A stretch of DNA of 64,000 nucleotides, taken from positions 6,772,736 to 6,836,735 of the forward strand of contig OY744611.1 in assembly GCA_963556255.1 (NCBI GenBank), given 5' to 3'. Origin of the DNA: Allolobophora icterica (taxonomy: Eukaryota > Annelida > Clitellata > Crassiclitellata > Lumbricidae). How positions within the stretch are numbered: the stretch's first letter is position 1; every line of letters starts with the position of its first letter. The notes beneath the pieces are model-generated. The model ran no database searches. It saw only the letters and a list, made by a program, of their open reading frames with translations, and was not told where the DNA came from. The position numbers were made by a program, and so were the translations under genes. Positions 26,341-35,762 of this stretch are shown here, one piece after another.

Positions 26341-26620
26341 GCGCATGAAGCTGTTCCTAGCTGTACGTGAAAGAGGGCTTTGTCACGTCACGCAGGTCGC
26401 CCGCCGGCGTATTTACAAAGCCCTGCATTGTCGGACGCACCGTGTTCCTATTCGCTGGAATTGGGTCGTAATAGGTAGTTCCTATTGGCTCGTAATACCG
26501 CCTTGCTATTGGGTAAAATTGGGTCACTAACCTTTTTCATAATAATATTTGTTGCCTTCTCATTCGATTGTCTAAATAATTGAAATACTATTGCCAAAGA
26601 TAGTTTTTAATCCATAAAAG
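26341..26620. other. Probable LINE 5' region
   Basis: Non-coding. A 27-bp string at about 26404-26430 reappears in reverse complement at 32428-32454, with weaker similarity around it. It lies just upstream of the LINE's endonuclease domain, so it may be LINE 5' UTR. Confidence 0.4.
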
Positions 26621-28110
26621 ATGGGAGATGACCAGATTACCTTGCCGCAAGGTTACGTTTATGCAAACAGCAAGGACGACGGTTGTAACACATCATTTCG
26701 CTGCAATTTGTCGACATCGCAGGAGTGGTGTGACTGGGTTCAAATGTTCGAAAGTTCTGCATGTCAGAAGTTTATTGTGAAGCGAACACGCGACAACATT
26801 ATTCGGTGAGTGGTAAAACTGTAAGTTATGTAAGAAATCTGTACACTTCATTGACCAAGTGCACTCGGAAGTATTTATTTATTGTGATAGCCTTTTGCAG
26901 TGGGCATGACATTAGATTTACAGTTACAAAGAGACACGGACTGGAAGATGTCACTGTTGCTACTTAGCTACGGACCAAAGAGGAACGATTCTTATGTACA
27001 TTAAAACTATAATGTAGTCAGTGAACATTGGGAATTTTTTATATGTTTGACCATGCATGTTATCAAATGAGAGTGTTGAAGCATCCAATGTTTCAAAGGA
27101 GGGCCAGGTATGTAGCTAAATAAATCGCAGAATAATAATAATGGTAATAATATCGACATGTATTGTTCAACACAGTCAATTTATGAAGACTGTAGTTAAT
27201 GCTAAGAATGTGCTTTGTCGTGCAGATATGCATTTGGTCAAGATCTGGTGTGTCGGCACAGTACGCTCAATAAATTGGTGTCAGGAGATGGTCTGTAGTT
27301 CTAGTCGGTCTACTGGTTGTAAAGCATCAATCAGTGTCAAAATGAAACATGTCAATAGAAACAAAGTTGTTTATTAAGTTTCACAAATACCAGTCCAGAT
27401 GTAATTGAAATTGACCCAAAGTAGGCATACTGGTAAGGTCAGTACTCGGTAGGTAATGATTTCCAAACAGATGTCCACAATATTGAATGGAAACTGTTTA
27501 GTAATAAAATACATTCAACATGCCTGATAGTGTAAACTTGCTGTCTATCACAAGTATAATTTCTGAATGATGCATTATTGGCTAGTGTTACCAGGCTTTC
27601 TGTTTAAAAAAAATTTATTCAAGGTATTACTTCAAGGGTGATTACGTATAGTGTCACGTCTCACACATGGTTAATATGAAACACAATGTAGATTGTAACA
27701 AGTTACCTGCAACCATATCAAGTAATCAAATATTTGATTAAATATTTGAGTAAATAAATAGCAGTGTTCGATCATAGAGTATCTTCTGGGTAATTGGTCT
27801 CTGAATATGTTGTTATCGGCTAACAAATGAAGTCATTAAATCAAGAACAACTGCAACATGTTCGTTGTACATGAGCAATGAGAAATGGTAATTTGCTGTA
27901 ATTTTCAGTCGCCACTGGCTGTTATGACCGATGATTCAGCAGCCATGAAAACGGCATTACACGCAGTCTGGCCATCGACAAGGCAGCTTCTGTGTCACTT
28001 TCACGTATCTCAAGCTGAGTGGCGTTGGTTGACGGCCAAAGTCAACAACATTCCTGACGATGAACGCCAGGGTCTCATGAAAGCCTTCCAAAAGGTTAGT
28101 TTCTGGGTTG
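26621..28110 (+). pseudogene. MULE/SWIM-type transposase-like gene, N-terminal exons
   Basis: Exon-like pieces occur on plus. 26621-26807 starts MGDDQITLPQGYVYANSKDD and ends at a donor R|GTGAGT. 27302-27376 contains STGCKASISVKMKHVNRNKV. 27909-28095 has an acceptor TTTTCAG and encodes SPLAVMTDDSAAMKTALHAV and LLCHFHVSQAEWRWL, then a donor AAG|GTTAG. The last piece fits the MULE transposase core (P.a.mTDds.a...AL..vWP...LLC.FHv.qa.WRWL). Intervening DNA is non-coding. The catalytic remainder is absent, and the C-terminal, SWIM-finger part lies inverted at 29123-30345. Confidence 0.6.
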
Positions 28111-28199
28111 TCAGAAAATAGGCACCCTTGACATCCCAGATGAAATCTACAACTGGCTTCACCAATACTTTCAAAACAGGAGTCATATAACAAGGTACA

Positions 28200-28810
28200 C
28201 GGGAATAACCTCTGAACAAAAAGCCATTAACTCTAGCGTCATCCCTGGATGACACTAGAGCCCTGTACTCTGCCACAAAGTCCTCAGACCTCCACCCAAG
28301 ACATCCATTTAATTTCATCAATAAATTCGCTGATGATACCTATCTTCTTATTGGCTCCTCCCACATAGACACCACTCAGGAAGAATTCGCCCATATCTCC
28401 CACTGGGCTAATAGTAATAACCTTAGCCTAAACCCCCACAAAACTAATGAACTAATAATTTTTGCTAGAGGTAAAGGACACCCTTCTATTCCTCCTATCA
28501 TTCCAGGAGCAACCCGGGTTACTTCACTGCGAGTCCTAGGAATAATAATTAGTTCTGACCTTGGAATGAAAGTTCACCTTGATAAAGTTGTGTCTACCTC
28601 TTCATCATCACTCCATGCACTCAGAGTCCTCCGATCCCATGGCTTTCCACCTCATGTCTTACAGGAAATAGCAAGAGCCACCACCATAGCTTCTCTCATG
28701 TATGCTTCCCCAGCCTGGTGGGGTTACACCCAAGTAGGAGACAGAGAGGGTTGAAAAACTGCTGAGGAAAATGCGACGTTCTGGTCTACTTTCCCCATCC
28801 ATGTGTGTTG
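28200..28810 (+). mobile_element. LINE RT/C-terminal fragment
   Basis: The plus strand encodes FINKFADDTYLLIGSS (F-ADD catalytic motif), NNLSLNPHKTNELIIFARG and RVLGIIISSDL, then LMYASPAWWGY. This is the second half of a non-LTR reverse transcriptase. It belongs to a different family from the L2-like copies. A related 3' end lies at 33020-33535 (MPHLFYAFPVWWDYTNV). Confidence 0.75.
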
Positions 28811-29122
28811 AGTGTGATATGTGTGTGATTAGAGGGAGTTATAATAACCAGCCAGTTAATTGAGTAACCTGCACTTATGTCCAGCACTATAAGATAAAAA
28901 AGTTAACATAGATTTATGGGTATTTTGGAGGTTTAAAGAAGTTACCTGCAAGTTGGCAAGACGTGATTGGTCGACTTGAAATTTACCGGTCAGTTGCAGC
29001 GATTGTCTGGTGGACATGCACCATGAGCGCCTGAACCGAAGAAGGAGAAGTCGTGATGCCGGTCTAGTCGCTAATGGTCGATGGCTGAAGGGCAGTGGCG
29101 GTAGACTCCTGAGTTGGGTGTA
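28811..29122. other. No recognisable gene
   Basis: Short non-coding stretch between the LINE fragment and the inverted MULE/SWIM part. Confidence 0.4.
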
Positions 29123-29567
29123 CTAGGAGCGACACTGGTAGGCAGCTTGTAGGAGGTCCTCTTCAGTTTTCATGCCCTGAAGGCACGTTAATAGAGCAGA
29201 GACTGCCGAGGATGAGTATGATGTTATAAGCAGTGCGATCCTTGACAGTTCCTGCTGTGCACTCTCTTTAACAGCCGTCACATCAACAGTGTCACCTATG
29301 GTGCTGACATCTTCCAGTATTATAGGATTCTCACTCAGATTAGACGCAGCGACATTACTGGCGGGTGGCTGGAACGTCGACTCGTCTGGTTGCAGCGCAC
29401 AAGTGTCGCGAAAACTGGCGAAATAATCCATCGTAGGGCATTTGTCTCCGAGTGCCAGCTGAGCCAAGGATTGACGGTCCAGTGCTGTAACAGCAGGAGC
29501 ATTAGGAAAGGGCACGTTGAATCTTTCGTGTACCAGTACTTGATGTTTACAAAACACACCATTCATG

Positions 29568-29616
29568 CCACTCCTGCACGCACATAGGCCAAATGCCTAT
29601 GTGCGTGCAGGAGTGG
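29568..29616. repeat. Perfect 22-bp inverted repeat, 5-nt loop
   Basis: Arms 29568-29589 and 29595-29616 are exact reverse complements with CAAAT between them. The left arm is SWIM-finger coding sequence (minus strand). The right arm abuts the start of the SINE. Confidence 0.95.
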
Positions 29617-29857
29617 GGCGTGGTGGCTCAGTGGTAAGTTCAGCGCCTTGTGACCGGAGGGTTGCAGGTTCGAATCCCACTCTAGCCGCTGCGTACGGAC
29701 CTTGGGCAAGTCCTTCACTCGCAATTGCTCGTGGCGCTTCGGCGTGAAAATTCCGGCACAGTATCAAATGCTGTAGTCGGGAGCGCCTCTGAGTAGTAGT
29801 TGACTTCGAGAGGCGCTATAGAAATATCCGGAATAAATAAATAATAAATAAATAAAT
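29617..29857 (+). mobile_element. tRNA-derived SINE
   Basis: The head has an A box TGGCTCAGTGG (29624-29634) and a B box GGTTCGAATCC (29667-29677), the internal RNA polymerase III promoter of a tRNA-like gene. The middle contains ccttgggcaagtccttcactcgcaa, here about 29698-29722. The 3' part (gggagcgcctctgagtagta..aggcgctatagaaata) is the reverse complement of the tail on the window's L2-like LINEs. It ends in an (AATA)n tract to 29857. The insertion interrupts the MULE/SWIM pseudogene. Confidence 0.9.
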
Positions 29858-30345
29858 GCAGCGTCGACAGAATACATAATGCTCGTGTTTCGCTGACTTG
29901 GGACATGATAGCGAAACTGGTCAATGACGGTAACGCTATCGGAGTCAACATCTCTCATTTTTTCGCACAACTGTGAGTATTTCAATTTCGGGTTAGCACG
30001 GCGACCATGTGCAAAGGTAAGCAGCCTCTTCACGAAATAGTTCTGCAAAACTGTGCTGCAGAAGTCAACCAATGCCACAACATTGAAAGCCTTGGTGCGG
30101 CTAAGGATGATATTTTTATTTGCGCATTGTGGCTTCTGAGAAATTGTTCGTATTGCTGCCGCGGGTCAGCACGTCCTCTCGCCGTATTGACAGCCATTCA
30201 TCTCCTCGCTGAAGGAACTTTTGCAAGCGTTGTCTGTAGCGATCATTAGGGCGCGGTGAGTCGGAATCTTGGTGATTTGCAGCTGTCATCTGTAATAGGG
30301 TTTTTGGTTGCAATTGAATGTAGAGTGTAGGCCTGTTTTCCAATG

Positions 30346-30960
30346 TTCAATTGCAGCTATTCCTTGTTTGCTAACGGAAGATAAACAAGACTTCTTTGTT
30401 GCTGGAACCTCAGACAAAAAGATTCCTTGAATAAGTTTGAGCCAAATAAGTTATCGCTTGAAGATTATTGTGATGGCTACCTATGATCATTCTGCTGACT
30501 TATTGTTTGAGGTAGGCTAAAAGACTTAATGTAATACCTTTTACTTACCTGTGTGTAGTTCTGAAACATAGCTATCTAAGAGATGCAAGTCAACCTGACT
30601 TAATATCAGATGGTAATATTTCTTGAGACTTTTTGTGGAACAGATCACCTTAGAATGATGTCAGACCTGACTTTATCTGGTATTAATATTAGCCTGCTGT
30701 TCATTTGCAGCTATTCTTGTACCCTAACTGCTGTTGTTTAGCTATGTGTTGCGTTTGATGTTCGGCTCCAAATCTTTTTAGACATTTTGCCATTTTGTTG
30801 TACTAGCTCCTTATGCACTATGTTCTCCTGTATTTGTTGTGTGATGGCAATGAATATTAAATAAGATTCAACCCTTTTCTTGTGTTTTTCCAGTTGTTTT
30901 ATACTCACTTAGTCTATGGTGACTTATTGAGAAAACAATTTGCCTTAACAGCATTAATAA
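30346..30960. other. AT-rich spacer, no gene seen
   Basis: No coding or element signal was recognised. Confidence 0.4.
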
Positions 30961-30964
30961 CAGC

Positions 30965-31920
30965 TTCCTGAAGCAGGTTGACACATATGCTTACCTTGGT
31001 TCGTTAAGTACTGAGAATGGTGACTGTGAAAAGGAGATCCGACTGCGTCTGGCAAAGGGTTACAGCATTGCAACTGAGATTTGGCAAAATCATGGTATAC
31101 ATAACAATGACCACAAAGTTACAGCTCTTGAGTGTATTGGTTTGGCCAGTTGTTACTATGGATGTGAGAGTTGGACTTTGAGGAAGACTGAAGAGACAAG
31201 GATAAATGCCTTCGAGATGAAGTGTCTGAGACTTGTCCTACGACAGGGATGGCGAACCTTTTTTAAAGTGCGTGCCAAAATACTGCTAAATGATTTTTTA
31301 AAATACCGTCGCGTGCCCTTCGGAATATTGCACAGTAAATAATTATTTTTCTCATTTAGATTTTTGCTAACAAAACGTAAGAAAAATGAATTAAAGACGT
31401 TATTTAAAAGATTGTTTTTGAATAGTGTTAAAATAACGTAAGCTTACTCCTTCAAACGAGTAAATGTGGGTTCCTACAAGGCTTTTGTATTTCTAAGTTT
31501 GAAATTTTGGGGGACGCTCTGAATTCCGCGTGCCCAAAAAATTTGAACGCGTGCCACTTTGGGCACGCGTGCCATAGGTTCGCCATCCCTGTCCTACGAG
31601 TACCATGGACTGCTAAAAACACCAATGAATGGGTACTTGAAACTGCTGGTGTAGACAGAAATCTTCTCAAATCTGTGAAAAAAAATGAAACTGGTATGCT
31701 AAGGACACATCATGAGGAAAGAGGACAGATGTATGGAGGAGATCATCCAGGGCACAGTGCCAGGCTCTCGTCCCCGTGGAAGACCAAGAATGAACTGGAA
31801 AGATAACATCAGGACATAGACTGAACTCTCAGTTGAGCAACTGTTAAGAAAGGTTGGGAACAGACAGCACTGGAGAAGGATTGTGCATGACGCGGCCAAC
31901 CCTCGCTTCGAGGATGGCTG
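30965..31920 (+). mobile_element. LINE ORF2 C-terminal fragment, split by a hAT MITE
   Basis: The plus strand encodes FLKQVDTYAYLGSLSTENGD, YYGCESWTLRKTEETRINAF, then EMKCLRLVLR, and after the 348-bp MITE VPWTAKNTNEWVLETAGV. This is the familiar tail of RTE/CR1-like endonuclease-RT proteins (YLGS, YGCESWTL, FEMKC.R..LR..WTA). The end has a GTVPGSRPRGRPR-type stretch in a shifted frame and stops near 31920. It is 5' truncated before the YADD motif. Confidence 0.8.
31244..31591. mobile_element. hAT MITE, 348 bp
   Basis: TIR CAGGGATGGCGAACCTTTT at the left and its inverse (GGTTCGCCATCCCTG) at the right. A perfect 8-bp duplication TCCTACGA occupies 31236-31243 and 31592-31599. It interrupts the LINE ORF. 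Subterminal GTGCGTGCC / GGCACGCGTGCC motifs are also inverted. Confidence 0.95.
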
Positions 31921-33015
31921 AGAACAGAACAGTCTGCTGAGTTAGTATGAAACAGGTTCAAGCAGCCAATACTCGTATTAGGCCTACTAGGGCTAACGAA
32001 TTCCGTTAAGCCATGCGATCTTTTTGGCTGAAATGCTAATTTCACGGGCCTGCTGAATAATGACTGTGATAGCAGCATAGAAGGGTCACAAAAACCGTGA
32101 CTACTACAAAACACTGGACAATTCAGCCGATAAATGAAAAGGAATTTATAATGGTACTCTTTGCTTCCCTAATGAATTTAAGCCATGCGACGAGCGCACT
32201 TTTCAAAACAATAATAGACCTATACTTTCGTAATTCGTAAGTTTTCATAACACTAATCTAGTAGTTCTAAGAGCTTTGCCGAAGATCTTGGCTTTATGTG
32301 CTATTGGAAAGGCGTCCCCCAGCATGAACAGTGAATGCGGTCGACTGACCGCATTCACTGTTCATGAATATTTATGAGCGCCTTGAGGTCAGCCAATGGG
32401 AGCAGAGGATTTTCCCTCTGCGTCGTACAATGCAGGGCTTTGTAAATACGCCGCCCGCCGCCATTTTTGTGGTGTGATAACGCACAACGAATAACGATAG
32501 TTTCTGATGAAAATGCAGATGTAGGCCTAACTGTGATAGTCCACGTAGCGAGGTAGTCAGTGACTAGTCACGGATCAATAGAAGTTATCCACGAATAGTT
32601 TGCAAACCGAAAAATGTCAACATAACAACTTTAAGCGATATAAAGTTAAGACCGCGTTGAGCTGGCGTAAACACGCCGAAGCGCCACCTAGCGAATTGCC
32701 ATAAACAGGGCATCATCAAGCGACGGTGCGATATTCTTGTTAATTTCAGTATTTTTTTATTATCTGCAAAAAATCACATGGAAATTTAATATTTTTATAT
32801 CCTCAGCAGCAGAAACCCGAAATTGGTTTGAAATTTGTTTTGATTTCAGGCGTATGCCATTATACGTATTCGAGCGTTTTACGTGACAATAATTATAGGC
32901 CTAGTCAATGCGCTATCAATGAATTTAATAGATTGTGTTCTTTATTTGTATGCAACTCTTTTTTGCAAACTAATAGTTCACATATTCCAATACGAAAAAA
33001 ATAATACCAACAGGC
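31921..33015. other. Mostly unrecognised sequence with a strong hairpin
   Basis: No gene was seen. It contains a perfect 20-bp inverted repeat at 32323-32366 and, at 32428-32454, the reverse complement of 27 bp from 26404-26430. The rest is AT-rich. Confidence 0.45.
32323..32366. repeat. Perfect 20-bp inverted repeat, 4-nt loop
   Basis: Arms 32323-32342 and 32347-32366 are exact reverse complements around GACT. Confidence 0.95.
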
Positions 33016-33019
33016 AAAT

Positions 33020-33535
33020 CTGCACAATAAGTGGCTAAGGCAACTATCATGCCTCACCTCTTCTACGCATTCCCGGTCTGGTGGGACTACACCAACGTTG
33101 AAGAGCTAAGGCAGGATCGATCAACTGCTCGTGAGAATGAAACGTCGGGGTCTCCATCACTTAGTCCCAACCGCTGAGGCTGGGGCTAGCGACGCGGACG
33201 GACGCCTGCTTAGAGGAATCCGTCAAAAATGAATGCCACGTGTTGCGCTGGTTATTTCCTATGACCACCTCGCCAGCCAACTGGTCTGGTCTTCGACCTC
33301 GGTTCCCCGTAAAGGACGACCGAAATTTTGTATTTAGAGTTCTCTATATAAACGCTTGCTGACAACAGACTCACTCCAGTAAAGCCTACCAGTATCTCAC
33401 ATCGCAAAACTCTCGAATTTGCATCAATTGTCAAAATCTTTTATGTCAACCCCTTACCTAACAACTAGTTTACCATGTACAAGTTGCGTTCCTTGCCAGC
33501 TTGCCTGAGGAATAAACAAAGATTTATTTATTGAT
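33020..33535 (+). mobile_element. LINE 3' end
   Basis: The plus strand begins with AKATIMPHLFYAFPVWWDYT, matching the ARATTIASLMYASPAWWGYT segment of the LINE at 28200-28810. A frame-broken C-terminus follows, then a tail aggaataaacaaagatttattt. Confidence 0.6.
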
Positions 33536-33697
33536 TTTTGGGCTCTATCTCGTTTCCATGGTATGGTATGAGGCACGTCAGCAGGAAAACAATCACTCGT
33601 AAATGTTCAGTTTTCTTCTTAACACGACAAGAACTAACAGGTCACACCCTTCAACTGTCGACAACTACTCTCAACCTCGCTGTCCTCTCTTTTACAG

Positions 33698-33787
33698 GAC
33701 ATGAAAAGAGAATGGGTTCCCGCCAACCAGACAGCTGCAAAGCCTCCAACACCTACCAACCCATCCTTTCCATTGACCCATAAGCAG
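33698..33787 (+). CDS. Possible 90-bp exon
   Basis: A pyrimidine-rich acceptor (CCTCTCTTTTACAG) precedes 90 in-frame bases encoding a Pro/Thr-rich peptide (REWVPANQTAAKPPTPTNPS) and a donor CAG|GTACAG. I do not recognise it and have no neighbouring exon to connect it to; it could be chance. Confidence 0.2.
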
Positions 33788-33844
33788 GTACAGCATATGC
33801 AAATCCACTTGTTACAGGCGGTGCCATTTACCTGGTATACGGAC

Positions 33845-33885
33845 ATAATCCCCTCGGACATAATCTCCCACCCCCGGACATAAAC
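33845..33885. repeat. Cluster of GGACATAA motifs
   Basis: Three copies of cggacataa(t)c lie within 41 bp. The reverse-complement motif gattatgtcc occurs four times at 38634-38690. Confidence 0.6.
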
Positions 33886-33954
33886 CTCACCGCGAATGTT
33901 TCAGCAATTATGCGTAATTCGCGTTCCTCTAGGTGAATCGGCCGTGACATGCGC

Positions 33955-35100
33955 GTATGCTCTACTGCCAGGTAATCGTACTCGTAATCTCCAATTTTCT
34001 AAAGCGCCACTGTAAAGCTGAGCGCAAAGCACCAGCTTATTCACGAGCGTTGCGACGTATCCAAGGGGTTGTCCAGAGATCAATGTCCGTTGTTGGTCCG
34101 AGTTCGGTTGGCAGAGAGACCAGAGAGACGCAGAGCAGCTGTTACGGAGGGTTTCGTTGAGGAGGAGAAAGCTTGGAATGCAGAGCATCCGATGGATTAG
34201 GAAAGGAAATCTTGAAGAGATGAAAGCCTATGGGGTGATGAGTAGAGGAGCCCGAGGTAGACGATGGTAAGTGAGTGGCGGTATTGGTGGTTGAACTGAG
34301 AAAATGCGGAATTCGGGAGAAAGTTCGTTCCAGAGTTTAGGTGCAGTTTGGGATATGGATCGGTTGGAGAACTTGAGGCGAGTAGTGACTGTAGGACGGG
34401 AGATAGTGAGATATGAGCATGAACGGGTAGACCGGTGTGGCTGGAGTCGGCGAAGGTAGTTTGGCTTGAAGTATTGTAGTGTGTTGTAGGTTAGCGACAG
34501 GACTTAGAAGTGGTCAGGGTTTTTCAGCCAGTGCAGTGATTTAAGAACAGGAGTATTATGATGATGTTTAGGTTCCTGGTGAAGTCTCGGGCGAGAAAAT
34601 TTTGGATGAGTTGTAGACGCTTAATTTGGGTGGATTCGAGGTTAAGGAAAATGGAATTGCAGTAATCAAGCATAGAGTGAAAAATGGAGGTAGCGATAGT
34701 AGATGCAGTTTTAAAGTAAAGCATGGCTCGGATGCGGCGGAGGTCACGAATATGCATGAAGCAGGTGCGCAAGATGTTGGAGATGTGATTAGAGAAGGAT
34801 AAATGTGGATCAAAGGTAACGCCAAGATTGCGAACAGGTGAGTCGGAGGTGAAAGTGAGAGATGAGGAACTGGTTGATAAGTTTATGGAAGTGTCAGGGA
34901 TTTTCTTGATCTGATCTGGAAGGCCAATGATAATAAATTCAGTTTTGGCAGGGTTGAGGTAGAGAAGGTTGGAGGTAGAGATTAGGTTGACCACATCGAG
35001 TAGTTGAGCAATGGAGGTGGAGAAAGATTTAGGGGAGAGTAGATCTTTAATGGAAATTAATTCTTGCCTCAAATCAGTTGAGGATGTGAGACCTATAGGA
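33955..35100 (-). mobile_element. L2-like LINE 3' half
   Basis: The minus strand encodes an ORF of about 180 codons at 34524-35072 with STSNLLYLNPAKTEFIIIGL, PVRNLGVTFDPHLSFSNHI and SIFHSMLDYCNSIFL. This is the post-YADD part of L2-type ORF2. The C-terminus at 34270-34500 is frame-broken. The 3' end near 33985 (tctccaattttctaaagcgcc) and the next 220 bp match 62758-62985. Confidence 0.8.
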
Positions 35101-35585
35101 AATAGTGAATATGTTTGCTTTACTTTTGCAAAATAACAACCGATAATTTCTTTTAATTCATATGAACATTGCTAAAAATGTACATCATAAGCTGCAATAC
35201 TTTATGATTTGATATAGATAACTGAATAATTATGTTTACCTTGTTTAACATTGTTGTTCTTGCGCATGTAATTGAGAAGTAGTCTACTATTCTACTTGTA
35301 GGTAAAGAAGAAGTTGTAACTAGTTATCCACTGAAGTATTTAAAAACTATTAATTTATTGACTAGTCACTAGTGGTTAGGAAAGAACTTTAACTACCGCT
35401 GAGGTAGTTAGCGCCCAACTCTTGACACACTATGTACTTTTAGGCTAATTATTACTTAGTCGCAGTATGTAATTGTTATACCTGTAGTGTAGGGCGCATC
35501 TAGACCTTATTATAAATGAATATTACATTTATTGTATCCAAATCTAAATGTTAACTATAAGGATATTCTAATTCTCTGTTCTTTA
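35101..35585. other. AT-rich spacer
   Basis: No gene was recognised. It may include an intron end (ttctctgttctttag) just before the MULE exon. Confidence 0.4.
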
Positions 35586-35762
35586 GGTAAATCTCAAGAA
35601 CACTACGAAACGATGATAAAGCTATCGTGGACAGATGTAAGGTTCTTGGTTTCAGTGCGAATCCGACCACAGTGATCTGTGACCTCGAAAAAGCCGCCAT
35701 CAACGCTGTGACTGCGACTCTGGGTCAAAACATAAGAATCCAGGGCTGCTTCTACCACTTAA

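Larger units (their letters stand above)
29123..30345 (-). pseudogene. MULE/SWIM-type transposase-like gene, C-terminal part (inverted)
   Basis: The minus strand encodes, from 30345 down, RGDEWLSIRREDVLTRGSNT-NNFSEA, then after a frameshift KAFNVVALVDFCSTVLQNYF and a basic region. A SINE follows. Then comes the SWIM zinc finger CACRSGMNGVFCKHQ (C-x-C-x9-C-x-H) and a Ser/Thr/acidic tail ending at 29123. SWIM fingers follow the MULE core in such transposases. The orientation is opposite to the N-terminal exons at 26621-28110, so either the gene has been split by an inversion or two copies are present. Confidence 0.65.

Noticed and set aside
29617..29690. Possible tRNA gene
   Set aside because: A and B boxes are present, but the sequence continues as a SINE with a LINE-type tail and lacks a complete acceptor stem.
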